From CAYJLC01 sp044426355 (lineage in GTDB: Bacteria > Bacillota > Clostridia > Oscillospirales > Butyricicoccaceae), in contig JAWXUO010000009.1 of the NCBI GenBank assembly GCA_044426355.1, positions 1-43,822 of the forward strand: a stretch of DNA of 43,822 nucleotides, read 5' to 3'. Below are positions 7,606-17,457 of this stretch, piece after piece. The first letter of the stretch is position 1; each line of letters opens with the position of its first letter. The position numbers were made by a program, and so were the translations under genes. The notes below the pieces were generated by a model. The model did no database searches. It saw nothing but the letters and a program-made list of their open reading frames with translations, and was not told where the DNA came from.

Positions 7606-8793
7606 TTATTTTGAAACTATCGAGGTAGAATTTATAATCATTCTATCACCAGCAATAATATCCTGACTTGTAGCCATGCTATTTAATTCTATGATATAAT
7701 AATTATCTTTTTCAAAAATCGGAGTTATTTCTTTGAATAAAACCCTACTTCCACTTAAAACATACACACCGATTGTATTATCATAAACAACAACAGCTTG
7801 TTTTGGAATTTTAAGCCCAGTATACGACCTTAAAACAATTTGCACATTTGAACTTCGCATTTCAAGCAATGTTTCATTAGTAGTTTTTCCAGAAAAAATG
7901 ATAATAGACTGCTCGCCCTCGTTTATAACTTCGCTAATTTCTACATAAATTTCATTAGACGGCATAGACTCGAAAATAAGTTTCGGACGTGAGGCACTTA
8001 AAATACTCTCGACATCAGCTGTATCAACAACACACGCAAATTTCCACTCGTTATCAGTAATAATTTTTCCGATTTGCGTACTATTTGCATAATTCCGATT
8101 ACCCTCATCGACAATTTCACGAATTATATCTACCGAAACTTCAGAAATATTTTCATAAGAGTCTATCATTTCGACAAAATTTCCTGGTACACTTGCTTTT
8201 ACAACTTCCATAGCTCCAGAAATTCCTGCTTGTTTTTGTGCAATTTCAAGCTCTATCATTTCTTTTTCTAGCAAAAGTTCTGCCTTTGACATTTGCGAAT
8301 AAGCCCCATTTAATGCTATTGTTTCGATTTCGCTAAGACTGTAGTCAACGCTTGAAAGGTTGTTTGGGTCTAAATTTTGACTAAGTTCTGCTATCCCCTC
8401 GTTTATCTGCACAGCAGTTTTTAAAGAGTTACTCACCGTCTGCGTTATAGTTGCAACGCCGTCGATAACTGCGAGTTTATTTCTAAGCTGACTAATTTCT
8501 AAACTTTGCTCAAGATATTTAAGCTCATTATATATTATCCCAATTACTTGGTCTTTTTTAACACGAGAACCGTTTGTAATATCTATATGGACATAATTTC
8601 CTTGAGAATTTTCTACAATTTCTTCTTCACGAATGAAAATCCCAAAACTTTCTATATCATCATTTGTAGTTACTTTTTGCGTTTCGATATAGTCATATTC
8701 TTTTGTAAAAACATATTTTGTAACATTTGTAAGTACTACAAGCATTATCAAAAGTATCAAACAACTCAAGCTTATTTTATAAATTTTCGCCAT
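7606..8793 (-). CDS. HlyD-like membrane-anchored adaptor protein
   Basis: The 395-residue protein has one N-terminal membrane anchor (about 7-27) and an extracytoplasmic remainder. A lipoyl-like hairpin half (NGSRVKKDQVIGIIY, about 75-89) leads into a helical region with Leu/Glu heptads. The C-terminal part is beta-rich and ends with a barrel-like segment around IPKQAVVVYDN. This resembles the HlyD/membrane-fusion family found beside cell-envelope genes in Clostridia. No ABC transporter or other export partner is adjacent, so export function is not supported by context. Its ATG lies inside the 3' end of miaA (17-bp overlap). Confidence 0.65.
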   Translation of the reverse strand: MAKIYKISLSCLILLIMLVVLTNVTKYVFTKEYDYIETQKVTTNDDIESFGIFIREEEIVENSQGNYVHIDITNGSRVKKDQVIGIIYNELKYLEQSLEISQLRNKLAVIDGVATITQTVSNSLKTAVQINEGIAELSQNLDPNNLSSVDYSLSEIETIALNGAYSQMSKAELLLEKEMIELEIAQKQAGISGAMEVVKASVPGNFVEMIDSYENISEVSVDIIREIVDEGNRNYANSTQIGKIITDNEWKFACVVDTADVESILSASRPKLIFESMPSNEIYVEISEVINEGEQSIIIFSGKTTNETLLEMRSSNVQIVLRSYTGLKIPKQAVVVYDNTIGVYVLSGSRVLFKEITPIFEKDNYYIIELNSMATSQDIIAGDRMIINSTSIVSK

Positions 8794-9724
8794 AAAATTC
8801 TTCCCTTATTATGTTTAGAGCATCAAAAAGCAGTTTTTCCTTATCTAAAATATCAGTAAGCCAATGGATTTTTTCGTTTCTTTTAAACCATGTAATCTGT
8901 CTTTTCGCATATCTTCTGCTTTCTTGCTGTATTTTTTCGATACAAACACCTAAAGTTTCCGTATCTTCGATATATCCTAAAAGTTCTTTATATCCAATAG
9001 CTTGGCTTGCAGTTTTTGTTAGATAATTATTAGAAATTAGCATTTTAAGTTCATCTATCAAGCCTAAATCCATCATTTCTAACACTCTTTTGTCAATTCT
9101 GTTGTATAAAACTTGCCTATCTACAGGATTTATTCCAATCATCAACGCATTATATTTTGGTGGAATTTTTTTCGTTTCTATATTATGCTCCGAAATAGTT
9201 TTTCCAGTAATTTTTTTCACTTCTATTGCACGAATAACACGTTTTAGGTCGTTTTTGTGCAAACGATTATAACTCTCTATGTCCTCGTTACGCAATATCT
9301 CAAAAACATAGTCTACTCCGTTTTTTTCTGCTAAATCGTATAATTCCTTGCGAATTTCCTCGTTTGAGTCATCATTTTTCGCAAAATCATTACCTTTAAT
9401 TAAAGAATCTATATAAAGTCCTGTTCCACCTGCTATAATCGGCACTTTTCCTCTACTTTTTATATCAGAAATCGTTTCACCTGCAAGCTCTACATATCGA
9501 GCTACAGAAAAATCTTCTAAAGGCTCTACAAAGTCACATAAATGATGTTTTACCTCTAAACGCTCTTCTTTGGTTGGTTTTGCAGTGCCAATATCTAAAT
9601 ATTTATAAATTTGCATCGAATCTGCACAAATTATCTCGCCATTTATGTTTTTTGCAATATCTATAGCTAACGAAGTTTTTCCACTCGCCGTTGGACCTAC
9701 CACGCAAATTATTTTATTGTCCAT
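8777..9724 (-). CDS. miaA: tRNA dimethylallyltransferase
   Basis: MiaA adds a dimethylallyl group to A37 of tRNAs reading UNN codons; MiaB then methylthiolates it. The 315-residue protein has the P-loop GPTASGKT near residue 10, the ADSMQIYKYLDIGTAKP motif and the family segments GGTGLY and RRYAKRQITWFKR. An AGGTGA ribosome site precedes the ATG. Finding miaB and miaA in the same operon, flanking mutS and mutL, is a widespread arrangement. hfq, which follows miaA in many genomes, is not here. Confidence 0.97.
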   Translation of the reverse strand: MDNKIICVVGPTASGKTSLAIDIAKNINGEIICADSMQIYKYLDIGTAKPTKEERLEVKHHLCDFVEPLEDFSVARYVELAGETISDIKSRGKVPIIAGGTGLYIDSLIKGNDFAKNDDSNEEIRKELYDLAEKNGVDYVFEILRNEDIESYNRLHKNDLKRVIRAIEVKKITGKTISEHNIETKKIPPKYNALMIGINPVDRQVLYNRIDKRVLEMMDLGLIDELKMLISNNYLTKTASQAIGYKELLGYIEDTETLGVCIEKIQQESRRYAKRQITWFKRNEKIHWLTDILDKEKLLFDALNIIREEFYGENL

Positions 9725-9734
9725 TAATTTTCAC

Positions 9735-11657
9735 CTAAACTATTCTTTTAAACATCTTCTCAAATTCTTTTTTGCTCAGTGCAACCTTAACAGGTCTACC
9801 ATGTGGACAATAATTAGCATCAGAATTTAACAAAACGTCGCTTGCTAAGTTTTCAAGTTCTTTCATATTTGTATATAAATTGCCTTTTATAGCACTTTTA
9901 CATGCTACAGTGTGCAAAATATCGTCAATTTTATCAAGTTTTACATTTTTGTTATATCGAAGTTTACTTGCAATTTCTTCTAAAACATCATTAATATCAT
10001 CTTTTTCTAAAATAGCTGGTATCGCACGAACTACAACGCTATTTTCCGAAAATTCTTCTATTTCAAACCCTAAATTATTAATTTCTTGTAGATTTTCAAT
10101 AAAAACACCGTAATTTTCAGGTGCTATTTGCACATTTTTAGGTAATAACAGCATTTGCGATTGAATTTTTCCAACATTTTGCATAAGTTTATTAAAATTT
10201 AGACGTTCGTGTGCTGCATGCTTATCTATTATAACCATTTCACCGTCATACTCACACAAAATATATGTATTAAAGCATTCGCCAATAATTTTTATAGGTT
10301 TTGCAATAGATTTTTCTACAGCAATTTGCACTTTAGGTACTTGAACTTCTTGCTCGATTTTTGGAGCAATTTTTGTTATTTCTTGCACCACTTCCTGCGA
10401 TAGTTCTTCTTTTTGCTCATAGTTTTCTAAAAAATCGTCTTCAGAAAACTCAATATCAATACTTTTTGCACCTAAATACGTATTTGTGCGTGTCATATAT
10501 CCCGTAGTACTCGACGACAATGTACTTTCATCAAATTTAGTAGATTTATAATTTATCGGTGTTTTTTCTTCTTTCACAGGCTCTTTATACATAATTTCTT
10601 CTTGTATAAATACTGGCTCTATAGGCTTTATCACAGGTTTAATATTTGTAGGAGTTGCTATTATATTTTGGTTTTCAAGAGCATTTTTGCACGCAACATA
10701 TACAGCATTAAAAATGTCTTTTTCTCGCTCAAATTTAATTTCCATCTTCGTTGGGTGAACATTTACGTCTATTTTTCGCTCGTCTATCTCGATATTTAAT
10801 ATACAATACGGAAATTTTCCGTGCATTATAGAGTTTTTGTAGCTTTCTTCTAAAGCCGACATAATAAGCCTTGATTTTATGTATCTTTTATTTACATAAA
10901 AATGTTGCATAGCACGAGATTTTTTCGATGTGTGTGGCTTTGAGATAAACCCAAAAACTTTTGCTCCCTCAATTTCTAAAGGCTCAACTTCTATTAAATC
11001 TGTTGTAATTTCTTTCCCCAAAATAGAATATATCGTGGATTTCAAATCACCTTTTCCTGTAGTTTGAAACATTTTTTTGCCATCTTTTATAAATTTAAAC
11101 GCAATTTTAGGGTTAGCTAACGCCAAATTCTGCACTACATTTAATACATAAGACGCCTCGGTATAGTCCTTTTTCAAAAATTTCATGCGAGCTGGCGTGT
11201 TAAAAAATAAATCACGAATTATAATCGTCGTACCATCATTCGAGCCAACTTCTTTTATAGACTGCACTTCTCCAGCATGAATATTCACAAAAGTTGCTGT
11301 GCTATCTTCTCTGCGTTTCGTAAATAAATCAATTTTTGCAACAGCCGAAATTGCAGCGAGTGCCTCTCCACGAAATCCAAGCGTTTTTATAGATAATAAA
11401 TCATCTTCTTCGTAAATTTTACTAGTTGCATGTCTTAAAAAAATAATCGGAGCATCATTTTTTGAGATACCGATACCGTTGTCCGTAATTCTCATATACG
11501 TAATGCCACCGTTTTCGATTTCTACAGTAATATCTGTAGCTTGTGCGTCGATAGAATTTTCTAAAATCTCTTTTATAACAGACATGGGACGTTCAACAAC
11601 TTCGCCAGCTGCTATTAAATCTGCAATATGTGGTGGTAAAACTCGAATTTGTCGCAT
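9735..11657 (-). CDS. mutL: DNA mismatch repair protein MutL
   Basis: The 640-residue MutL has the GHKL ATPase N-terminus (ENSIDA, TDNGIGI and TLGFRGEAL motifs), a proline/acid-rich linker (about 340-430) and a C-terminal dimerisation/endonuclease domain. In the endonuclease region ACK (585-587), CPHGRP (617-622) and the closing FKR (636-638) are present. The DQHA(X)2E(X)4E motif reads DKHAAHE then R-L-N-F-N, so its last Glu is Asn489 and Gln is Lys479. Lys at the second position occurs in other clostridial proteins as far as I recall; the Asn is less expected. It works with MutS, encoded 15 bp upstream. Confidence 0.96.
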   Translation of the reverse strand: MRQIRVLPPHIADLIAAGEVVERPMSVIKEILENSIDAQATDITVEIENGGITYMRITDNGIGISKNDAPIIFLRHATSKIYEEDDLLSIKTLGFRGEALAAISAVAKIDLFTKRREDSTATFVNIHAGEVQSIKEVGSNDGTTIIIRDLFFNTPARMKFLKKDYTEASYVLNVVQNLALANPKIAFKFIKDGKKMFQTTGKGDLKSTIYSILGKEITTDLIEVEPLEIEGAKVFGFISKPHTSKKSRAMQHFYVNKRYIKSRLIMSALEESYKNSIMHGKFPYCILNIEIDERKIDVNVHPTKMEIKFEREKDIFNAVYVACKNALENQNIIATPTNIKPVIKPIEPVFIQEEIMYKEPVKEEKTPINYKSTKFDESTLSSSTTGYMTRTNTYLGAKSIDIEFSEDDFLENYEQKEELSQEVVQEITKIAPKIEQEVQVPKVQIAVEKSIAKPIKIIGECFNTYILCEYDGEMVIIDKHAAHERLNFNKLMQNVGKIQSQMLLLPKNVQIAPENYGVFIENLQEINNLGFEIEEFSENSVVVRAIPAILEKDDINDVLEEIASKLRYNKNVKLDKIDDILHTVACKSAIKGNLYTNMKELENLASDVLLNSDANYCPHGRPVKVALSKKEFEKMFKRIV

Positions 11658-11672
11658 ATTCGTCCCTTTCTT

Positions 11673-14243
11673 TTATATCTTCTCTTTTAGTTTTAAGATA
11701 AATTCTTTAAGTTCTTGCTCTGACATTTTTTCAACATCAATTTCTTGTATTTCTTTTAAAATTTTACTATTTTCTGTATTTTCAAAAGAAATTTGTGGAT
11801 TTTCTTTAACATAAACCGTATTTGGATTCATATTTTCTAAATTTTTAAGTATTTCTTTCGCTCTTTTGATAACCAAATCTGGCAATCCTGCAAGTTTTGC
11901 AACCTCGATACCATAGCTGTCGTCCGTTCCACCTTGCACAATTTTTCGCAAGAACACAATTTCATCGCCGTTTTTCTTAACTTCGATATTGTAGTTTTTA
12001 ACACCATCAAGCTCAAATTCCATTTCCGTAAGTTCGTGATAATGTGTAGAAAAAAGCATTTTACAACCAATTTTTCGCTTATTTGCTATGTATTCTGTAA
12101 CAGATTTCGCAATACTCATTCCATCAAAAGTTGAAGTACCTCTGCCAATTTCATCTAAAATTACAAGACTTTTATTTGTAGCATTAGACAAAATTTCCGA
12201 CACTTCGTTCATCTCGACCATAAAAGTAGACTGTCCAGTTGATAAATCATCTGATGCACCAATTCTTGTAAAAATCTTGTCAATTATGCCAATTTCTGCT
12301 GATTTTGCAGGTACAAACGAGCCAATTTGTGCCATTATCGCAATTAAAGCAACTTGACGCATATACGTAGATTTACCTGCCATATTCGGTCCTGTAATAA
12401 CAGCAACTCTGTTATCTTTTGTGTTTAAAAACGTATTATTTGGTATAAATTCGCCATTTTTAAGTATTAAATCGACAACTGGGTGTCTACCGTCTTTAAT
12501 GTCTATTCGGTCCGTTAAATTCACTTGTGGTTTTGTGTAGTTATTAGTAATTGCAACATTTGCAAAAGACGTAATTACATCAAGTAAAGCAACTGTAGAC
12601 GCTGTATTTTGCACTCTTTTAACATCTTTTGCAATTTTTTCTAAAAGTTCAATAAAAATCGCTTGTTCAAGTCTTAAAAGTTTATCTTTTGCCGAAATTA
12701 CAGTGTCTTCGTGTGTTTTTAGTTCTTCTATAATATATCGCTCTTGATTTGCAAGCGTTTGTTTTCTAATATAATGTGCAGGAACTTTGTCCATAAAAGA
12801 CTTTGTAACTTCTAAATAGTACCCAAAAACCTTGTTATATCCAACTTTTAGGGTTTTAATTCCAGTAAGTTCACGCTCACGAGCCTCTATTTCAAAAAGT
12901 TTTTCCATTCCACCTTCTGAAAGTTTGCGTAGCTCGTCTACCTCGTCATTATATCCATTTTTAATAAAATCTCCATCACGAGCTAAAAGTGGTGGATTTA
13001 TGCCAATAGCTTCAGAAATCAGCTCTTTTATATCATCTAAAGTATCAAGTTTTGTATAAATCTGTTTTCCTAAATCGCATTTTAAGCCCATACAAAGCGA
13101 CTTTAGCGTAGGTAATTTATCAATAGAATTTTCGATACTTAGCAAGTCACGAGGCCCTGCATTTTGATAAACTACTTTACCTATTAAACGTTCGATATCC
13201 GAAATTTGTTTTAAAATATCGCAAATTTCATCTAAAATCATAGGATTTTCTATAAATTCCTCGGTTAAATTCAGTCTTTTGTTAATATTTATAGGATTTA
13301 CTAAAGGTTTTTCTAAAATTCTGCGTAAATTCCTTGCTCCCATAGACGTTTTAGTTTTATCTAATACCCATAAAAGCGAACCTTTTTTACTTTTATCTCG
13401 CATAGTTTCACAAATTTCTAAATTTCTACGAACATTTATGTCAAGTTCCATAGATTGAGATTTTGCATAAACCTGCAAATTTGTCATATTGGATAAATTT
13501 TGAATTTTCGTATCTTTTAAGTAGTTTAAAAGCCCACCTATAGCTAAAATTTGATGTATTTCTAACTTTTCTAGGTCATAATTAAATACTTCTTGCACAA
13601 GCTCCGTTGCATTTTCAATGTCAAACCTAAAATCTTGATTACTTTCGATACACGCATTTAAGCGTTCTCGCAAAAACCACGTAATTTTCACATCTTCCGA
13701 TGATAAATCGTTTAAAATAACCTCTGAAGGCGAATATTTACCCACTTCACTTATAGCTTTTTGAGATAAATCGCCGTCTATAATCTGCGTTACATACATA
13801 ACGCCTATAGTTATGTCGCAAAAAGCCAAACCTACAGCGTCTTTATCCATATAAATGCTTGAAATAAAGTTGTTTTTCGTGTCATCTAGCATGCTACTTT
13901 CAACTACAGTACCAGCCGTTACGATTTTTACAACTTCACGTTTTACAATACCTTTTGACTCCGAAGGACTAGAAGTTTGCTCACAAATCGCAACTTTATG
14001 ACCTTTTTCGATAAGTTTGCCGATATAACTTTCCGAGCTGTGAAACGGCACACCACACATAGGTGCTTTTTCGTCTAAACCACAGTCACGACCCGTTAGA
14101 GCTATGTCAAGCTCGCTCGATGCTAAAATCGCATCATCAAAAAACATTTCGTAAAAATCGCCTAGTCTAAAAAAAAGTATAAAATCCTTATAATTTTCTT
14201 TAATTTCTAAGTATTGTGTTATCATCGGTGAAAATTTCGCCAT
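11673..14243 (-). CDS. mutS: DNA mismatch repair protein MutS
   Basis: The 856-residue protein recognises mismatches and uses ATP to recruit MutL. The N-terminal mismatch-binding motif is clear (FFRLGDFYEMFFDDA, with the Phe-x-Glu element). The P-loop GPNMAGKSTYMRQ sits near residue 620, followed by STFMVEM, the Walker B LVILDEIGRGTSTFDG and the STHYHEL switch. Length is normal for bacterial MutS. An AGGAGG ribosome site lies just before the ATG. It lies 8 bp downstream of miaB in the same operon. Confidence 0.98.
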   Translation of the reverse strand: MAKFSPMITQYLEIKENYKDFILFFRLGDFYEMFFDDAILASSELDIALTGRDCGLDEKAPMCGVPFHSSESYIGKLIEKGHKVAICEQTSSPSESKGIVKREVVKIVTAGTVVESSMLDDTKNNFISSIYMDKDAVGLAFCDITIGVMYVTQIIDGDLSQKAISEVGKYSPSEVILNDLSSEDVKITWFLRERLNACIESNQDFRFDIENATELVQEVFNYDLEKLEIHQILAIGGLLNYLKDTKIQNLSNMTNLQVYAKSQSMELDINVRRNLEICETMRDKSKKGSLLWVLDKTKTSMGARNLRRILEKPLVNPININKRLNLTEEFIENPMILDEICDILKQISDIERLIGKVVYQNAGPRDLLSIENSIDKLPTLKSLCMGLKCDLGKQIYTKLDTLDDIKELISEAIGINPPLLARDGDFIKNGYNDEVDELRKLSEGGMEKLFEIEARERELTGIKTLKVGYNKVFGYYLEVTKSFMDKVPAHYIRKQTLANQERYIIEELKTHEDTVISAKDKLLRLEQAIFIELLEKIAKDVKRVQNTASTVALLDVITSFANVAITNNYTKPQVNLTDRIDIKDGRHPVVDLILKNGEFIPNNTFLNTKDNRVAVITGPNMAGKSTYMRQVALIAIMAQIGSFVPAKSAEIGIIDKIFTRIGASDDLSTGQSTFMVEMNEVSEILSNATNKSLVILDEIGRGTSTFDGMSIAKSVTEYIANKRKIGCKMLFSTHYHELTEMEFELDGVKNYNIEVKKNGDEIVFLRKIVQGGTDDSYGIEVAKLAGLPDLVIKRAKEILKNLENMNPNTVYVKENPQISFENTENSKILKEIQEIDVEKMSEQELKEFILKLKEKI

Positions 14244-14251
14244 AATTCCTC

Positions 14252-15682
14252 CTAATTTATAACTTTCGCACTCATAGAACGCATATTTGCATCTAAAATT
14301 TCAATATTCATATATTTTCCTATATCAGAATCATCACACCCAGAAACATTCACTAAACGTCCCCCCTCGGTTCTTCCTGCATACGGAAAATCACTATTTC
14401 TGCTAGTATCTTCAATCAAAACACGCATTTTTTGCCCAATCGTGTCTAAATTATGCTGTAAAGCTATATTATTTTGCAAATTTAGTAATTTATCAAAACG
14501 TACTTGTTTTTCTTTTTTTGTTGCAACATCTTCCATTAATGCAGCTGGCGTACCACTTCTTTTCGAATAAATAAACGTAAACAGTGCATTAAAATTAATT
14601 TTTTCCACTAAATCTAGTGTATTTTCAAATTCTTCATCAGTTTCCCCAGGAAAACCTACTATAACGTCAGATGTTATAACTAAATTCGGAATTTCTTTTT
14701 TTGCATAATTTATAAGTTCAAGGTATTTTTCACGTGTATATCCACGATTCATCTCTTTTAACACCTTGTTATCTCCAGATTGGAATGGTAAATGCAGTTG
14801 TTTTGCAATATTATCGTATTTTTTCATAACATCTATCATTTTAAATGTTGCATCTTTTGGGTGACTTGTCATAAAACGAATTTTAAATTCCCCATCGACT
14901 TTAGCCAACATTTCTAATAAATCCGAAAAATCGACATTATTTTCTAAATCTTTACCGTAAGAGTTAACATTTTGCCCTAAAAGCGTAATATCTTTGTATC
15001 CTTCTTTAATTAATTCTGCAAATTCTTTCAAAACATCTTCAGGAACACGAGAACGCTCTCGACCACGCACATACGGAACAATACAATATGTGCAAAAATT
15101 GTTACAACCATACATTATCGATACAAAAGCCTTAACTTTGCCCTCACGATAAATCGTAATCCCCTCTGCTACAGAATCTTCTCCACCTATATCGAAAATT
15201 CTATTTTTTTCTGTCAAAGTTTTAAGCAAAAGCTCTGGAAAACGCCAAGTTGCGTTTGTTCCAAGTAGCAAATCTATATGTTTATAGCTTTTTTTAATTC
15301 GCTCTACCATATGTTCTTGTTGAACCATGCAACCACAAATTACTATAGTTAAATTAGGATTTTCAGTCTTTAAACGTTTATATTCGCCAATTATTCCTAA
15401 GATTTTTTCTTCTGCATGCTCACGAACAGCACAAGTATTTACAATTATTATATCAGCAATCTTTATATCTTCGGTGATTGTATACCCCATTTCGACCATA
15501 GTTCCCATGAGTTTTTGCGTATCTGCAACATTTTGCTGGCAACCATAAGTGTCTGCATATGCATACATCGGTCTACCAAATTCTATATATTTATCTAAAT
15601 TAATTTTTTTTATAATTTCGCTAAAATCACGTTGTCTGTCTATATCAGATGGGGAAACAACCGTTTTTTCTTTATCTTTCAT
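14252..15682 (-). CDS. miaB: tRNA-2-methylthio-N6-dimethylallyladenosine synthase
   Basis: This radical SAM methylthiotransferase acts on i6A37 of tRNA, the product of MiaA. The 476-residue protein has the three N-terminal cluster cysteines Cys48, Cys84 and Cys118, and the radical SAM triad Cys193, Cys197 and Cys200 (YGCNNFCTYC). A C-terminal TRAM-like domain follows (about 410-476). The MiaB-typical RGRERSR follows the triad. It is the first gene of its operon, 21 bp after the -10 region of a strong promoter, with AGGAGA before the ATG. Confidence 0.97.
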   Translation of the reverse strand: MKDKEKTVVSPSDIDRQRDFSEIIKKINLDKYIEFGRPMYAYADTYGCQQNVADTQKLMGTMVEMGYTITEDIKIADIIIVNTCAVREHAEEKILGIIGEYKRLKTENPNLTIVICGCMVQQEHMVERIKKSYKHIDLLLGTNATWRFPELLLKTLTEKNRIFDIGGEDSVAEGITIYREGKVKAFVSIMYGCNNFCTYCIVPYVRGRERSRVPEDVLKEFAELIKEGYKDITLLGQNVNSYGKDLENNVDFSDLLEMLAKVDGEFKIRFMTSHPKDATFKMIDVMKKYDNIAKQLHLPFQSGDNKVLKEMNRGYTREKYLELINYAKKEIPNLVITSDVIVGFPGETDEEFENTLDLVEKINFNALFTFIYSKRSGTPAALMEDVATKKEKQVRFDKLLNLQNNIALQHNLDTIGQKMRVLIEDTSRNSDFPYAGRTEGGRLVNVSGCDDSDIGKYMNIEILDANMRSMSAKVIN

Positions 15683-15709
15683 TAAATTTCTCCTTTTGTG
15701 TCACCTTGT

Positions 15710-15738
15710 ATTATAACATAAAACCACATTTTTGTAAA
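15710..15738 (-). promoter_or_regulatory. Strong sigma-A promoter of the miaB-mutS-mutL operon
   Basis: On the minus strand a -35 TTTACA (15738-15733) and a perfect -10 TATAAT (15715-15710) are separated by exactly 17 bp, with an extended TG one base before the -10. The miaB ATG begins 28 bp after the -10. No terminator is visible between rnmV and this promoter, so upstream transcription may also run in. Confidence 0.85.
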
Positions 15739-15857
15739 GAAAGCTTTAAATATTCCTTAAAAAATGTCTTTTTACTATCGCAAAGTTTAAAATTTTACCA
15801 AAATTAACTTTTAAATCAAATCTACATTTATGTAAAGGCAATCCACTTTACTTATGT

Positions 15858-16442
15858 TTATTTTTCGGTTATTTCACAAATAATTGTCTTGTATTCGTCA
15901 TAATTCATCGTTGCATTGATATATTCAAGCAAAGCCTTAACCGTTATGTGTTTTGGCACACCAAGTTTTGCTATAAGTTTTTCACGTTTTTTTGAGCTTC
16001 CATCGCCAGTTAAACCATCTTGAAAAAAGTCAGATTTCAGTACTTTTCGTATATTTTCCTGCATTTTATCGGTATTATTAAGCGAATTTAGTATATTTTC
16101 TAAAATTTTCACTTCCATACCTTCAACACCTAATAAATTTTCTTTAGATGGCAAATTTTTTCGCTTTTCTTTTCCTAGAATTTCAGGAATATATACATTT
16201 TTTATTTTTTCCTTAGGCAAAATAGACTGCAAAAAATTTCTTATAACAAAACCTGCCGAATCGCTGTCAGTTAAGATAATTACACCATTTTTCATGCCTA
16301 AATCACGAATCATTTTCTGCTTTTGCTTGTCACGAAAAATTCTAAATCCGTTAGTTTCAATTATCACTCCATCTATGAATTGTTTTAGCTTATTTTTATC
16401 ATATTTACCCTCTACAATTATAATTTCATTAATTTTTAACAT
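15858..16442 (-). CDS. rnmV: Ribonuclease M5
   Basis: RNase M5 cuts 5S rRNA precursor to its mature ends in low-GC Gram-positive bacteria. The 194-residue protein has a TOPRIM domain with Glu11 (IIIVEGKYDK) and the Asp59-x-Asp61 pair (LTDSDSAG). These are followed by the M5-typical DKQKQKMIRDLG and a C-terminal helical part. It overlaps holA by 14 bp and is the last gene of the long tagA train. No convincing terminator follows, only a weak 6-bp hairpin near 15826-15845 without a T tract. Confidence 0.93.
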   Translation of the reverse strand: MLKINEIIIVEGKYDKNKLKQFIDGVIIETNGFRIFRDKQKQKMIRDLGMKNGVIILTDSDSAGFVIRNFLQSILPKEKIKNVYIPEILGKEKRKNLPSKENLLGVEGMEVKILENILNSLNNTDKMQENIRKVLKSDFFQDGLTGDGSSKKREKLIAKLGVPKHITVKALLEYINATMNYDEYKTIICEITEK

Positions 16443-17457
16443 TAATCGTCCCCAATTTCAGCATTAAAAGTTCTAAAATCTCAATTTTATCAATATTTAC
16501 GCTTACCATATCAATAGAAGCTTTTACGCACAAATTACAAGCCTCTCTCAAAAATTTAATATTATATTTTTTCGCTTGTGTCAAACTCATTTTAACAGCA
16601 TAACTTGAGCGTGTTCCCCATAAATCCATGTAAAATTTATCATTTTTTCCTTGTTCCAATCCCAATTTAGCCGAATATAAGCGTTGAAACTGCGAATTTA
16701 TAACAGCTAAAATAGAAAATTCGCTAGTTTTTAATAAAATTAAGTCATTTATCAAGTTTTGTGCTGTAAGTATGTCATTTTCTAAAATTCTATCGGTTAT
16801 TTCGAAAATTTTCGCCTCTAAAACTTTAGAGCAAACGCTATCTATATCATTTTTTGTAACTTTTTCTTCGCAGTGAACTATTAATTTGTCACATTCGTTT
16901 GTAAGGTTTGCAAGACTAACAGAGGCTATAAATGATAAATATTCGCATACTTCATCGGTAATTTCAATATTTTCAGCTGAAAATTTCTTTTTTATCCATA
17001 AATTAACATCTCTTTGCGATAAATATTCAAATTTCACTAATTTTCCGTGTTCGTGTAGAACTTTGCTAATTTTTTGTCGCTTATCTTCTTTAAATTCTAT
17101 AGTAGCATAGTCGAAAATTATGCACACATAGTCAGGCAAATCACACAAAATATCTATCATTTGGTCTTTTATATCAGCTTTCATGCTAAATAAATCAAAA
17201 TCACGCACTAAAATCAGCTTTTTTTCTGCCATAGCAGGCAAACTCTCTATCGCATTGCTAAAATATTCTAAATTAAAATTCATTTCATCAAATTTTTCTA
17301 GATTAAAATCAGCAAAGCCACCACCAATAATCATTTCTTCAATTTTTTTCATATAAGTATTTTTAATAAAGCTTTCTTCGCCGTAAAATACATAGAAATT
17401 GTGCAGATTATTGTTCTTTATATCATTTTTTAGTGTTTGAAATTCATTATTCTCCAT
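16429..17457 (-). CDS. holA: DNA polymerase III subunit delta
   Basis: HolA is the clamp-loader subunit that opens the beta clamp. The 342-residue protein shows the family N-terminus (FYVFYGEESFIKNTYM) and SLPAMAEKKLILVRDFD, then the AAA+ lid and C-terminal collar helices. I choose ATG 17457-17455 because GGAG lies 6 nt upstream; an in-frame ATG at 17469 has no ribosome site. The start overlaps the comEC stop. Gene order comEC-holA is common in low-GC Gram-positives. rpsT (S20), which often follows holA, is absent. Confidence 0.92.
   Translation of the reverse strand: MENNEFQTLKNDIKNNNLHNFYVFYGEESFIKNTYMKKIEEMIIGGGFADFNLEKFDEMNFNLEYFSNAIESLPAMAEKKLILVRDFDLFSMKADIKDQMIDILCDLPDYVCIIFDYATIEFKEDKRQKISKVLHEHGKLVKFEYLSQRDVNLWIKKKFSAENIEITDEVCEYLSFIASVSLANLTNECDKLIVHCEEKVTKNDIDSVCSKVLEAKIFEITDRILENDILTAQNLINDLILLKTSEFSILAVINSQFQRLYSAKLGLEQGKNDKFYMDLWGTRSSYAVKMSLTQAKKYNIKFLREACNLCVKASIDMVSVNIDKIEILELLMLKLGTINVKN

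Noticed and set aside
15820..15850. Possible terminator after rnmV
   Set aside because: The GTAAAG/CTTTAC hairpin has only six pairs and no following T tract on the minus strand.
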